A DNA stretch of 64,000 nt from CAWKAO01 sp963847665 (GTDB lineage: Bacteria; Actinomycetota; Humimicrobiia; Humimicrobiales; Humimicrobiaceae): assembly GCA_963847665.1 (NCBI GenBank), contig CAWKAO010000001.1, positions 1 through 64,000 on the forward strand, in the 5' to 3' direction. The position numbers and the translations under genes are program-made. Positions 56,045-64,000 of this stretch are shown here, piece after piece. Under the pieces are notes generated by a model. It saw only the letters and a program-made list of their open reading frames with translations. It did not search any database and had not been told where the DNA came from. Positions within the stretch are counted from its first letter, which is position 1, and each line of letters opens with the position of its first letter.

Positions 56045-57055
56045 TTGGCTGAAAAAAAGCTCGTGATCGACGGGCACAAAATAGAGGATAGTTTTAAAGA
56101 CCTTGATAAAAATATAAAGATCGAAATGCTTAAAAAAATGTATGAGATAAGGCATTTTGAAGCGGCGACAGAACAGTTTATCATCAGGGGTAAGATACAC
56201 GGGACCTGTCATCTTTATGTAGGTGAAGAAGCAACTGCAGTGGGCACTATTTATGCTATTGAAAAAACAGATTACATTACCTCCACCCATAGGGGACATG
56301 GCCACTGTATTGCCAAAGGTGCAAGCCTCGACCTTATGATGGCAGAACTGCTGGGAAAAGAGACAGGCTATTGCAAGGGAAAAGGTGGATCGATGCATAT
56401 TGCGGATGTCACAACCGGGAATCTGGGGGCAAACGGAATCGTCGGAGGGAGTATCGATATCGCCACTGGTGCTGCACTCACATGCAAGATGAAAGAGAAA
56501 GAAAAAATAGTGGCATGTTTTTTCGGAGATGGTGCGGCAAACCGCGGTAATTTTCACGGTGCCTTAAACATGTCGTCTATCTGGGATCTTCCTATCATAT
56601 ATGTATGTGAAAATAATCAGTATGGTATGTCGATGCCTGTAAAAGAAGCTTTTAATATAAAAAGAATATCTGACAGGAAGTGTGCCTATAATATTGAGGG
56701 ACTGACAATAGATGGAAATAATATAGTTGAAGTGTATAACACTATAAGACATTTCAGTGATTATTGCAGGAACGGAAATGGACCTGTAATCGTAGAATGC
56801 CTGACATATAGATGGAAAGGTCATTCGAAAAGTGATGCACAGGTCTACAGGTCAAAAGAAGAGGTCAGGGAATGGGTAGAAAAGGACCCAATACCTCGGT
56901 TCAAAAAAGTGCTTTTGGATGAAGGCATAATAACTGATAAAGACGATAAAGACATCGAGGAGGCTGTAAAGACAGAAATCGAAAATGCTTCCAGATTTGC
57001 AGATGAAAGTCCTTTCCCTGAGGCTTCTGAAGTAGAGGAGGATGTATATGCGTGA
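56045..57055 (+). CDS. Thiamine-dependent 2-oxoacid dehydrogenase E1 alpha (PDH/acetoin type)
   Basis: A 336-residue TPP enzyme subunit. The TPP motif is GDGAANRGNFHGALN near residue 162; RGHGHCIAKGA and GKGGSMHIAD near residues 80-115 are typical of pyruvate/acetoin dehydrogenase E1 alpha. TTG 56045 starts behind AAAGGAG. It overlaps the E1 beta start. From sequence the pyruvate and acetoin enzymes cannot be separated; the transketolase neighbour and lipoate genes give no decisive answer. Confidence 0.92.
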   Translation: MAEKKLVIDGHKIEDSFKDLDKNIKIEMLKKMYEIRHFEAATEQFIIRGKIHGTCHLYVGEEATAVGTIYAIEKTDYITSTHRGHGHCIAKGASLDLMMAELLGKETGYCKGKGGSMHIADVTTGNLGANGIVGGSIDIATGAALTCKMKEKEKIVACFFGDGAANRGNFHGALNMSSIWDLPIIYVCENNQYGMSMPVKEAFNIKRISDRKCAYNIEGLTIDGNNIVEVYNTIRHFSDYCRNGNGPVIVECLTYRWKGHSKSDAQVYRSKEEVREWVEKDPIPRFKKVLLDEGIITDKDDKDIEEAVKTEIENASRFADESPFPEASEVEEDVYA

Positions 57056-58037
57056 ATTGACTTACCTTGAAGCAATAAGGGAAACTATGTTGCAGATGAT
57101 GAGGAAAGATCCTGACGTCTTTCTTATAGGGGAAGATGTGGCAGAATATGGAGGAGCTTTTGGTGTTTCTGTCGGAATGCTTGAAGAATTTGGGAAAGAA
57201 AGGATAATAAACAGTCCAATATCGGAAGATGCTCTTATAGGTGTAGCAACAGGTTGCGCCGTTACAGGTATGCGACCGATAGTTGAAATAATGTTTTCTG
57301 ATTTCCTGACCATATCTATGGATGAGATCGCTAATCAGGCAGCAAAAATACGGTATATGTTCGGTGGCAAAGCGGCGGTGCCAATGGTGTTAAGGACAGC
57401 CGGAGGAGGCGGCACCGGTGCAGCTGGACAGCATTCACAGAGCCTGGAAGCCCTTGTTGCGCATATTCCCGGGCTTAAAGTAGTAATGCCTTCATGTCCT
57501 TATGATGCAAAGGGCCTTCTTGTCTCGTCGATAAAAGACAATAATCCTGTTATTTTCATCGAGCATAAACTGCTCTATAAAAATAAAAAATATGTACAAG
57601 ACGTTCCTGAGGAACTTTATGAAATACCTCTCGGATCTGCAGATATAAAAAGAAAAGGCAGCAACGTAACTGTTGTTGCAGCATCCTTTATGGTCAAGAA
57701 AGCTCTTGAAGTGGCGGATATTTTAAGCAGTGAAGAAGGTATTGAATGCGAAGTCGTGGACCTGAGGACCTTAAAACCACTTGATATCGGTCCTGTGCTG
57801 GACTCTGTCAAGAAAACTAGCAGGCTTCTCTGTGTAGAAGAAGCATGCGGGTTTGGAGGGTTCATGGGCGAAGTAGTTTCACAGGTAGTTGAAAAAGGAT
57901 TTGACTTGTTAGACGGTCCTATCCTAAGGGTCTCAGGCAGAAACTGCCCGGTCCCGTACAGCCTTAACCTGGAAAATGAGATGATACCCAGCCATGACAG
58001 GATAAAACAGGGCATTATGGATGTTTTAAATTCGTGA
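57048..58037 (+). CDS. 2-oxoacid dehydrogenase E1 beta
   Basis: A 329-residue partner of E1 alpha. Typical blocks: FLIGEDVAEYGGAFGVS, TGMRPIVEIMFSDFLT, TGAAGQHSQSLEALVAHIPG and VDLRTLKPLD. ATG 57048 with GAGGAGG seven bases upstream is preferred over ATG 57042. It overlaps the E1 alpha stop by eight bases, so translation is coupled. Confidence 0.94.
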   Translation: MRELTYLEAIRETMLQMMRKDPDVFLIGEDVAEYGGAFGVSVGMLEEFGKERIINSPISEDALIGVATGCAVTGMRPIVEIMFSDFLTISMDEIANQAAKIRYMFGGKAAVPMVLRTAGGGGTGAAGQHSQSLEALVAHIPGLKVVMPSCPYDAKGLLVSSIKDNNPVIFIEHKLLYKNKKYVQDVPEELYEIPLGSADIKRKGSNVTVVAASFMVKKALEVADILSSEEGIECEVVDLRTLKPLDIGPVLDSVKKTSRLLCVEEACGFGGFMGEVVSQVVEKGFDLLDGPILRVSGRNCPVPYSLNLENEMIPSHDRIKQGIMDVLNS

Positions 58038-58154
58038 TCTTTAAGCTTTATAGCCCTAAAAATACTGGTAATAATGAAGTCTATTTATTATAGTTATAGA
58101 ATATTTTATTTTTTACCATACATAAGATTTTACTGATTTTTATTAGGAGACAGG

Positions 58155-60179
58155 ATGCCTGTAATAGATTCTGCTTCTGGTGCAGTTTTAAATGATCCCC
58201 GTATAGAGGAACTGCAGCAAATAGCAAAAAAAATAAGATGGTATTCAATGATAGCTATCAGTGCTGCAGGCTCCGGACACACAGGTGGCACCATGTCTGT
58301 TATCGACATAGCAGCGGCTCTTTATTTTAAGAAAATAAATCATGACCCGAAGAATCCTGAATGGGAAAAAAGGGACCGGGTATTCTGGTCAGCTGGCCAC
58401 AAGGCGCCAGCGCTCTATGCTTCACTCGGGCTTTCAGGGTATTTTGAAATCGATGAAATAGTAAATCTGAGGCGCCTGTTTTCAGGATTTGAAGGACATC
58501 CAAACAGGTTTAAATTGCCTGGTATAGAAGCCTCCTCGGGCTCGCTCGGGCAGGGGCTCGGTATTGCAGTCGGATCTGCATTAAATGCCAAGCTTGATGG
58601 GATGGTCTACAGGGTCTTTTGCATTCTGGGTGACGGTGAACTTGATGAAGGCAGCGTATGGGAAGCTGCAATGTCTGCGTCCCATTACAGGCTGGATAAT
58701 CTGTTTGCCATAGTCGATAGAAATAATCTACAGATCGATGGTTTTACAAGTGAAGTCATGGAAATAGAACCCATAGCAAAAAAATGGCAGTCTTTTGGCT
58801 GGAATGTTGCAGAATGTGATGGCCACAATATCGAAGACATTTTAAAAGAACTGGACAAGTTTGAAAAAATAAAAGGGAAGCCCAGCATCCTCATCGCAAA
58901 AACAGTCAAGGGAAAGTGCGTTTCTTTTGCAGAAAATGTCTGTGCATATCACGGGATGCCCCCAAAGGACGGCAAGAGCGGCGAAGAATCTTTAGAAAAA
59001 GCCCTCCAGGATATTGCTTGCAGGGAAATGACTACAGAAAAACTGGAGGAACTGTTGGAAAGAAACAGGAAATACCAGGATAAGATAGATAAAAAAATAA
59101 TTGGCCTGGTACCGGTGTTTTCAGAAGATTATTTCTGGAACGTCCAGGATAATATGAAAGTAGAAATGATCCCAAACCGTTCGGGATTTGGAACAACTCT
59201 TGAAGAAATAGGAGATGATCCAAGAGTGGTGGCACTTGGTGCTGATATAACTGATTCTATAAAAATGAGTTCCTTTTATTTAGGTCATCCTGAGAGAAAA
59301 CCGAGGTTTTTTTCAATGGGGATTGCTGAACAGAACATGACTGCTGTAGCAGCAGGTCTAGCAAAAGAAGGTAAGATACCATTTATCGGGTCCTATGGCG
59401 TATTTATAACCGGCAGGAACTGGGATCAATTAAGGACCACTGTCTGCTATAACAATTATAATGTCAAAATAGTCGATGCTCATGGGGGAATTTCAGTCGG
59501 GCCCGACGGCGCCACTCATCAGGCGCTCGAAGATATATCAAACCTCTACTACCTGCCAAATATGCATATTGTTGTACCATGTGATAGTATTGAGGCACAA
59601 AAAGCGACAAAGGCTATTGCTGCGATCACAGGTCCTGCTGCAATAAGGCTTGCAAGGGAAGCTACACCAGTTGTGACAAAAAACGGCACCCCCTTTGAAT
59701 TCGGAAAAGCAAATATTATCAGATACAGAAAAAAGTCTGAAAATTTTAAGGATGGATTTGAGATGATTGTTTCAGATAAGTATAGATCGGAGAATGAGGA
59801 CCTTTCAATAATAGCATGCGGACCGGTAGTTGCAGAAGCTATGAGGGCAGCGTATATCTTAAGGGAAGAGGAAGGATTTGAAGTAAGGGTAATAAATGTC
59901 CACACTGTTAAACCAATCGACAGGGCAGCAGTCATCAATGCTGCTAAACAGACCAGGCTCGTAATAACGGTGGAAGAACATCAAAAGGGTGGTTTCGGAA
60001 ACATAGTAGCAGGGATCTTGATGGAGGGAAAAGCTTTAGATCAGCCTGTAAAAATGAAGATGATGGGAGTTGATGACAGGTTTGGTGAATCTGGACAGCC
60101 TTGGGAACTCATGAAGTTGTTTGGATTGACTGCTGAATTTATTGTAAAAAATGCATTGGGACTTTTAGGTAGACCCTGA
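58155..60179 (+). CDS. Transketolase (full-length)
   Basis: A 674-residue thiamine enzyme with both halves fused. The N-terminal TPP half holds SGHTGGTMSVIDIA near residue 40 and GDGELDEGSVWEA near residue 158; the C-terminal pyrimidine half holds MGIAEQNM near residue 393 and HGGISVGPDGATHQ near residue 440. AGGAGA precedes ATG 58155. It lies between the E1 beta and E2 genes of the 2-oxoacid dehydrogenase operon, an odd place; it may supply or use sugar phosphates sensed by the SorC regulator, or the enzyme may be a DXPS/dihydroxyacetone-like variant. Confidence 0.92.
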   Translation: MPVIDSASGAVLNDPRIEELQQIAKKIRWYSMIAISAAGSGHTGGTMSVIDIAAALYFKKINHDPKNPEWEKRDRVFWSAGHKAPALYASLGLSGYFEIDEIVNLRRLFSGFEGHPNRFKLPGIEASSGSLGQGLGIAVGSALNAKLDGMVYRVFCILGDGELDEGSVWEAAMSASHYRLDNLFAIVDRNNLQIDGFTSEVMEIEPIAKKWQSFGWNVAECDGHNIEDILKELDKFEKIKGKPSILIAKTVKGKCVSFAENVCAYHGMPPKDGKSGEESLEKALQDIACREMTTEKLEELLERNRKYQDKIDKKIIGLVPVFSEDYFWNVQDNMKVEMIPNRSGFGTTLEEIGDDPRVVALGADITDSIKMSSFYLGHPERKPRFFSMGIAEQNMTAVAAGLAKEGKIPFIGSYGVFITGRNWDQLRTTVCYNNYNVKIVDAHGGISVGPDGATHQALEDISNLYYLPNMHIVVPCDSIEAQKATKAIAAITGPAAIRLAREATPVVTKNGTPFEFGKANIIRYRKKSENFKDGFEMIVSDKYRSENEDLSIIACGPVVAEAMRAAYILREEEGFEVRVINVHTVKPIDRAAVINAAKQTRLVITVEEHQKGGFGNIVAGILMEGKALDQPVKMKMMGVDDRFGESGQPWELMKLFGLTAEFIVKNALGLLGRP

Positions 60180-60311
60180 AGCCAGATCAAAAAAGACCTG
60201 AGACAAAAATATTGATTATAAATGATAAATAAATTAATATTAAAACTGCAATAAAATAAATACTATGCAATTTTTTTCAGTATTAGTATTATCAAGAAAG
60301 GATATATAAAT

Positions 60312-61754
60312 ATGCATGAGGTAATAATGCCCAAACTCGGTCTTACCATGGAAACAGGGACAATAGAGAAATGGCATAAAAAAGAAGGCGACAGCGTAAG
60401 TGAAGGCGAGGTCCTTTTTGAAGTCATGACAGATAAGGTGAGCCTTGAGGTAGAATCTTATAATGCAGGCACTCTATTAAAGATATTAAGAAAAGAAGGG
60501 GACGAGGTGCCCGTGACAGAAGTAATAGCTTATATAGGTAAAGCGGATGAAAAAATACCTGGAGCAACCGGTCCAGAGCCTGACCAGCCTGAAAAAGTTC
60601 CTGAAAAGGTATCTGCGGAACCAGCTAAAGAACAGACTGGAAGCGGACAAGCAGGCGCTACTTCTGATACAATCCCAAAAAAAGATCGGAGGGATATAAA
60701 AATATCACCTCTGGCCAGAAGGCTTGCTGAATCAAAAGGTATAGATATATCGCAGGTCACAGGAACCGGTCCCGGTGGAAGGATAGTCCGTGAAGATATT
60801 GAAAATTATAAAGGAAATGCTTCAATAGTAAGCGAACAGGGAACATCCGGAAGAATAAAAATATCTCCTCTTGCAAAAAGGCTCGCATCTGAGTTATCAG
60901 TAGATATAACATCTGTCACAGGGACGGGTCCAGGTGGAAGAATAGTAAAGGAAGATATTGAAAAAGCAGCAGTTGAAAAACCCGCTGCCTCACAGGCAAC
61001 TGCTTCAACAGAAGCAGCAATAAAAGAACCTGTTACCATATCAATTCCAAAAGCTGCCGCCAAGATCCTGTCAAGTGTGCCGCTTAAAGGTATAAGAAAA
61101 GTAATAGCTGATCGCCTTACATATTCTAAGCAGAATATACCCCATATTATTTCGACAGTTATCATAGATGTAGGATCGCTTGTAGATATAAGGGAGAAGA
61201 TAAAGGAAAGAGTCTTAAATGTCTATAAAGTCAAGCTGACTGTGACCGACTTTATAATAAAAGCAGTTTCAATGGTACTTTCTGAACAAAAAGTCATAAA
61301 TGCATCCCTTCTTGATGGCGAACATATAATATACGACGACGTAAACGTAGGTCTTGCGGTCGCAACAGATGCCGGTCTAATCGTCCCTACAATATACGGA
61401 GCTGACAGGCTATCCCTTTTTGACATTGCCAGGATGAGAGCGGAACTTGTCGAAAAAACAAAAAGTTCAAAACTTAAAATGGAAGAGATCTCAAATGGGA
61501 CCTTTACAATATCAAACCTCGGGATGTTTGGAGTAAGAAACTTTACAGCTATTATAAATCCACCACAGGGTGCTATCCTGATGGTCGGGGAAATATATAA
61601 AGACCCCTGTGTAAAGGATGACAGGATAACTGTGGGCACTTTCATGCAGATCTCGCTTGCCGTTGACCACAGGATAATAGATGGCGCAGACGGGGCAAAA
61701 TATCTTGCAAGGTTAAAAGAACTCCTCCAGAGTCCGGAATTGCTATTGATATAG
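60312..61754 (+). CDS. Dihydrolipoamide acyltransferase E2 with two E3-binding domains
   Basis: A 480-residue core subunit. A single lipoyl domain (residues 1-80; Lys42 in TDKVSLEV) is followed by an Ala/Pro/Glu-rich linker, then two peripheral-subunit-binding domains (near residues 130-166 and 181-217), each with ISPLA(R/K)RLA and VTGTGPGGRIV. The catalytic domain ends with the active His in VDHRIIDGADG near residue 453. Two E3/E1-binding domains in tandem are unusual; one is standard. ATG 60312 follows AAAGGA. Confidence 0.93.
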   Translation: MHEVIMPKLGLTMETGTIEKWHKKEGDSVSEGEVLFEVMTDKVSLEVESYNAGTLLKILRKEGDEVPVTEVIAYIGKADEKIPGATGPEPDQPEKVPEKVSAEPAKEQTGSGQAGATSDTIPKKDRRDIKISPLARRLAESKGIDISQVTGTGPGGRIVREDIENYKGNASIVSEQGTSGRIKISPLAKRLASELSVDITSVTGTGPGGRIVKEDIEKAAVEKPAASQATASTEAAIKEPVTISIPKAAAKILSSVPLKGIRKVIADRLTYSKQNIPHIISTVIIDVGSLVDIREKIKERVLNVYKVKLTVTDFIIKAVSMVLSEQKVINASLLDGEHIIYDDVNVGLAVATDAGLIVPTIYGADRLSLFDIARMRAELVEKTKSSKLKMEEISNGTFTISNLGMFGVRNFTAIINPPQGAILMVGEIYKDPCVKDDRITVGTFMQISLAVDHRIIDGADGAKYLARLKELLQSPELLLI

Positions 61755-61824
61755 AAATAAAGTAATAATATTCTAAAAATCAAATATATCACATGTAATG
61801 ATCTGAAACTTAAGAGTTATTATT

Positions 61825-62175
61825 ATGAAGGATGAAATAACAAAAATAACGTTGTTCTGTGTAAACTGTAATGAGGAAACTAACCATACAGTCCAATATA
61901 TAGGAAGCTATTTAAGGAGTATTTCTTGTGACGAATGCAGCAAAAAAGTCGAGATAGATAGAAGGCATCTAAGGACTGTTTTTGCAGAGGATTTTATTGA
62001 CAGGATTCTTACCAAACCACACAGGGTAAATGAGGATATGAAAAAAGCATTTGCAACGCTTGTACCATTTTTCCCCAAGCGTCTTATCCGAGAACCCCTG
62101 CAGGTTTTAAGGGAGATCTATTCAATATTGAAAAAGGATACAGATAAGAACAATAAAAAAAGTAATAAAAATTAG
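61825..62175 (+). CDS. bh-like small zinc-ribbon protein
   Basis: A 116-residue protein with an N-terminal zinc ribbon (CVNCNEET, then SCDECSKKVEID) followed by a basic helical region (RRHLRTVFAEDFIDRILTKP) and a Lys/Asn-rich tail. It resembles proteins annotated as bh protein, of unknown function, often next to lipoate or dehydrogenase genes. Position between E2 and lipB suits that. No catalytic residues are known. Confidence 0.55.
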   Translation: MKDEITKITLFCVNCNEETNHTVQYIGSYLRSISCDECSKKVEIDRRHLRTVFAEDFIDRILTKPHRVNEDMKKAFATLVPFFPKRLIREPLQVLREIYSILKKDTDKNNKKSNKN

Positions 62176-62201
62176 CGGCCCTTAAAACCCTGGTTAGATA
62201 C

Positions 62202-62903
62202 TTACAGGGTTCTAATATCCAGGAGCTCTATATTAAAAATATTTCTAAACTTTTTTAAGACAAGTTCTTTGACATCTGAAACAGGCACTTCATTACCTGT
62301 GATTTTTTTTAAGGAAGTCTGCTCATGTTCCTTTAATCCGCACGCGACAATGTTGCTGAAATAATCCAGGGATACGTTAATATTGAGTGAAAAACCGTGC
62401 ATGGTGATCCATTTTTTTACATGCAGACCGACAGATGCTATTTTGTTGTTCCCTACAAAAACACCGCGTATTTTGTCGATACGGTTTCCTTCGATTCCAT
62501 ATTCTTCGAGTGTATCAATTATCACCTGTTCAAGGTTAAAGACAAAGGTACTGAGATCTTTTCCAAATCTTGTAAGGTCAAATATTGGATAACAGACAAG
62601 CTGCCCTGGCCCATGGAAAGTTATATCTCCACCCCTGTTTGATTCGATCAGTTTGATATTATTTTCTGCCAGTGTCTTGTCATCTGATAAAAGGTTTTTC
62701 CTGTTCTTATTGTTACCTATAGTTATAACCGGAAGATGTTCAAGCAGTAGTATCACTCCCGGAACACATTCACCTCTGACAAGCTCAAAGAGCTTTAACT
62801 GTAGTTCATAAGCATTGCTGTAACTTATTTTTCCAGTATCATAAAATATGATTTTGGAGGTGCCCCTGTTTTTTTCAATACTTCTGATTAACCTGCTGTG
62901 CAT
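62202..62903 (-). CDS. lipB: Octanoyltransferase LipB
   Basis: A 233-residue enzyme that moves octanoyl from acyl carrier protein to lipoyl domains. The signature RGGDITFHGPGQLVCYPI is near residue 87; KIASVGLHVKKWITMHG provides the active Lys, and the catalytic Cys is in NIVACGL. It serves the E2 protein encoded nearby, although it is on the opposite strand, facing the E2 and E3 genes. Confidence 0.93.
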   Translation of the reverse strand: MHSRLIRSIEKNRGTSKIIFYDTGKISYSNAYELQLKLFELVRGECVPGVILLLEHLPVITIGNNKNRKNLLSDDKTLAENNIKLIESNRGGDITFHGPGQLVCYPIFDLTRFGKDLSTFVFNLEQVIIDTLEEYGIEGNRIDKIRGVFVGNNKIASVGLHVKKWITMHGFSLNINVSLDYFSNIVACGLKEHEQTSLKKITGNEVPVSDVKELVLKKFRNIFNIELLDIRTL

Positions 62904-63030
62904 AAATAATAATATCAGTTAAAATATTTGAGTTTTATAGTATTTTAATTAAAATTACTTCAAAATTATAGGATTAAATATCATATTTACAATCTTTAAA
63001 ACCAGATCTTTATTTTAAGGAGTGAACCAA

Positions 63031-64000
63031 ATGGAAACAAAAACAGCTAAACTTGCAGTACTGGGCGGGGGACCAGGTGGTTATGTCGCAGCGATCAGGG
63101 CCTCAAAATTGGGAATAAATACAATTGTGATAGAAAAAGAAAACCTTGGCGGCACCTGCCTTAACTGGGGATGCATACCGACAAAAGCTCTTTTTCATGC
63201 TGCAGAAAAAATAGAGGATATTAAGAAATCAGATATCTTTGGGATAATTGTGCCTGATTTTTCTTTTGACTTTAAAAAGATCATGGAAAGAAAGGATAAG
63301 GTAGTAACTGCCCAGAGACAGGGTCTTGGTTTTCATTTCAAGAAAAATCAGATCGAGTTGATAAACGGAACGGGAAGGCTCATATCTAAAAATCAGATCG
63401 AAGTAGATACTGCAGAAGGTACAAAAATAGAAGTCAGTGCTGACAACATAATTATTGCAACTGGATCAGTTGCAGGAAGTGTTCCTCCATTTATCCTTGA
63501 TGGTGATGGGATCATCGATAATGTTGGAATATTATCTCTAACCAGCGTTCCCGAATCGCTTCTGATCGTTGGCGGTGGAGTCATCGGTTCTGAATTTGCA
63601 AATATCTTCAGTTCCTTTGGGAGCAAAGTAACGATGGTAGAAATACTGCCAAGAATACTATCGACTGAAGACGAGGATGTTTCGAAAGTCATCGAAAAAT
63701 CATTAAAGAAAAAAGGTGTAAAGATACTTACAGATACAGTAGCTGAAAAAGTAAGCAAGAAAGACGGAAAGTTTGTATGCACGCTGAAAGGTGGCGAAGA
63801 AATCATATGCGATAAGATACTTATATCAGTCGGAAGGAAACCGCTGTCATCCGGGATAGGTCTTGAGGCTGCAGGTGTCCAGACAACAGAAAAGGGCTTT
63901 ATAAAAGTCGATGCTGGTCTAAGGACTAATATAGATAATATTTTTGCTGTAGGAGATATTACAGGTGGATTACAACTTGCCCATGTTGCTTCAGAGGAAG
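63031..64000 (+). CDS. lpdA: Dihydrolipoamide dehydrogenase E3, cut by window end
   Basis: The first 323 residues of a flavoprotein disulfide reductase. FAD motif GGGPGGYVAAIRA is at residues 12-24, the redox disulfide in GGTCLNWGCIPTKAL near residue 45, and the NAD motif GGGVIGSEFANIF near residue 180. AAGGAG precedes ATG 63031. The end lies beyond the window, so the His-Glu dimer site is unseen. It completes the E1-E2-E3 set. Confidence 0.95.
   Translation, partial: METKTAKLAVLGGGPGGYVAAIRASKLGINTIVIEKENLGGTCLNWGCIPTKALFHAAEKIEDIKKSDIFGIIVPDFSFDFKKIMERKDKVVTAQRQGLGFHFKKNQIELINGTGRLISKNQIEVDTAEGTKIEVSADNIIIATGSVAGSVPPFILDGDGIIDNVGILSLTSVPESLLIVGGGVIGSEFANIFSSFGSKVTMVEILPRILSTEDEDVSKVIEKSLKKKGVKILTDTVAEKVSKKDGKFVCTLKGGEEIICDKILISVGRKPLSSGIGLEAAGVQTTEKGFIKVDAGLRTNIDNIFAVGDITGGLQLAHVASEE

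Noticed and set aside
1..64000. CRISPR arrays, insertion sequences, rRNA genes, prophage
   Set aside because: No regular direct repeats with spacers, transposase-like frames, rRNA segments or phage structural genes were seen.

Overview
The window is AT-rich bacterial chromosomal DNA, most likely from a deep-branching, anaerobic member of the Actinomycetota. The main clue is gene order: recF, dciA (DUF721), gyrB, gyrA, a DUF3566 membrane protein, then tRNA-Ile and tRNA-Ala, an arrangement known from actinobacterial chromosomes near the origin. The AT-richness, the many Fe-S and corrinoid proteins and the absence of oxygen-dependent enzymes suggest an uncultured anaerobic lineage. The taxonomic placement is inference; no rRNA gene is present.

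Layout. 0-5 kb: an operon of FAD-linked oxidase, Fe-S protein, uroporphyrinogen-decarboxylase-like (UroD) methyltransferase, corrinoid protein and MFS transporter, probably one-carbon (demethylation) metabolism. 6-8.2 kb (minus strand): a lipoprotein PQQ-type sugar dehydrogenase and a PyrF-like protein. 8.3-11.2 kb: DsrE-like, TusA-like, DsrM-like and DsrK-like genes, a sulfur relay next to a membrane electron-transfer pair. 11.4-14.3 kb: an arsenic operon (arsM, acr3, arsR, arsC) with many reading-frame breaks. 14.3-25.3 kb: ferredoxin, RRM RNA-binding protein, a deleted iron-alcohol-dehydrogenase remnant, an HNH/DGQHK protein, a GH99-like protein, envelope and lipid genes, a steroid-5-alpha-reductase-like protein, an M23 peptidase, a cupin, a LysE exporter and an FAH-family hydrolase. 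25.4-35.4 kb: an 11-subunit complex I operon (nuoABCDHIJKLMN) without NuoEFG. 35.6-41.7 kb: a PEP/pyruvate-binding protein overlapping a second UroD-like gene, two ferredoxin-type proteins and a 3-beta-HSD-like dehydrogenase. 41.7-53.4 kb: a membrane serine protease, a zinc-ribbon protein and the recF-gyrA block, interrupted by a cytochrome b/HdrD-like pair, then tRNAs. 53.5-64 kb: a PTS IIC-like permease divergent from a SorC-family regulator, which leads a 2-oxoacid dehydrogenase cluster (E1 alpha, E1 beta, transketolase, E2, bh-like protein, lipB on the other strand, and E3 cut by the window end).

The genes together suggest an anaerobe that feeds electrons from methylated or hydroxylated substrates through Fe-S proteins and ferredoxin into a membrane chain (complex I without its NADH module, plus two Hdr/Dsr-type membrane complexes), with pyruvate or acetoin oxidation through a lipoate-dependent complex.

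A general caution: at least a dozen genes, clustered at 0-4 kb, 11.8-14.3 kb and 30-35 kb, are broken by single-base frame changes while the sequence stays protein-like in another frame. Consensus errors explain this best, but real decay of the arsenic operon is not excluded. Most intergenic gaps are short; the only one above 300 bases is 54758-55083 and it is described as promoter and operator.
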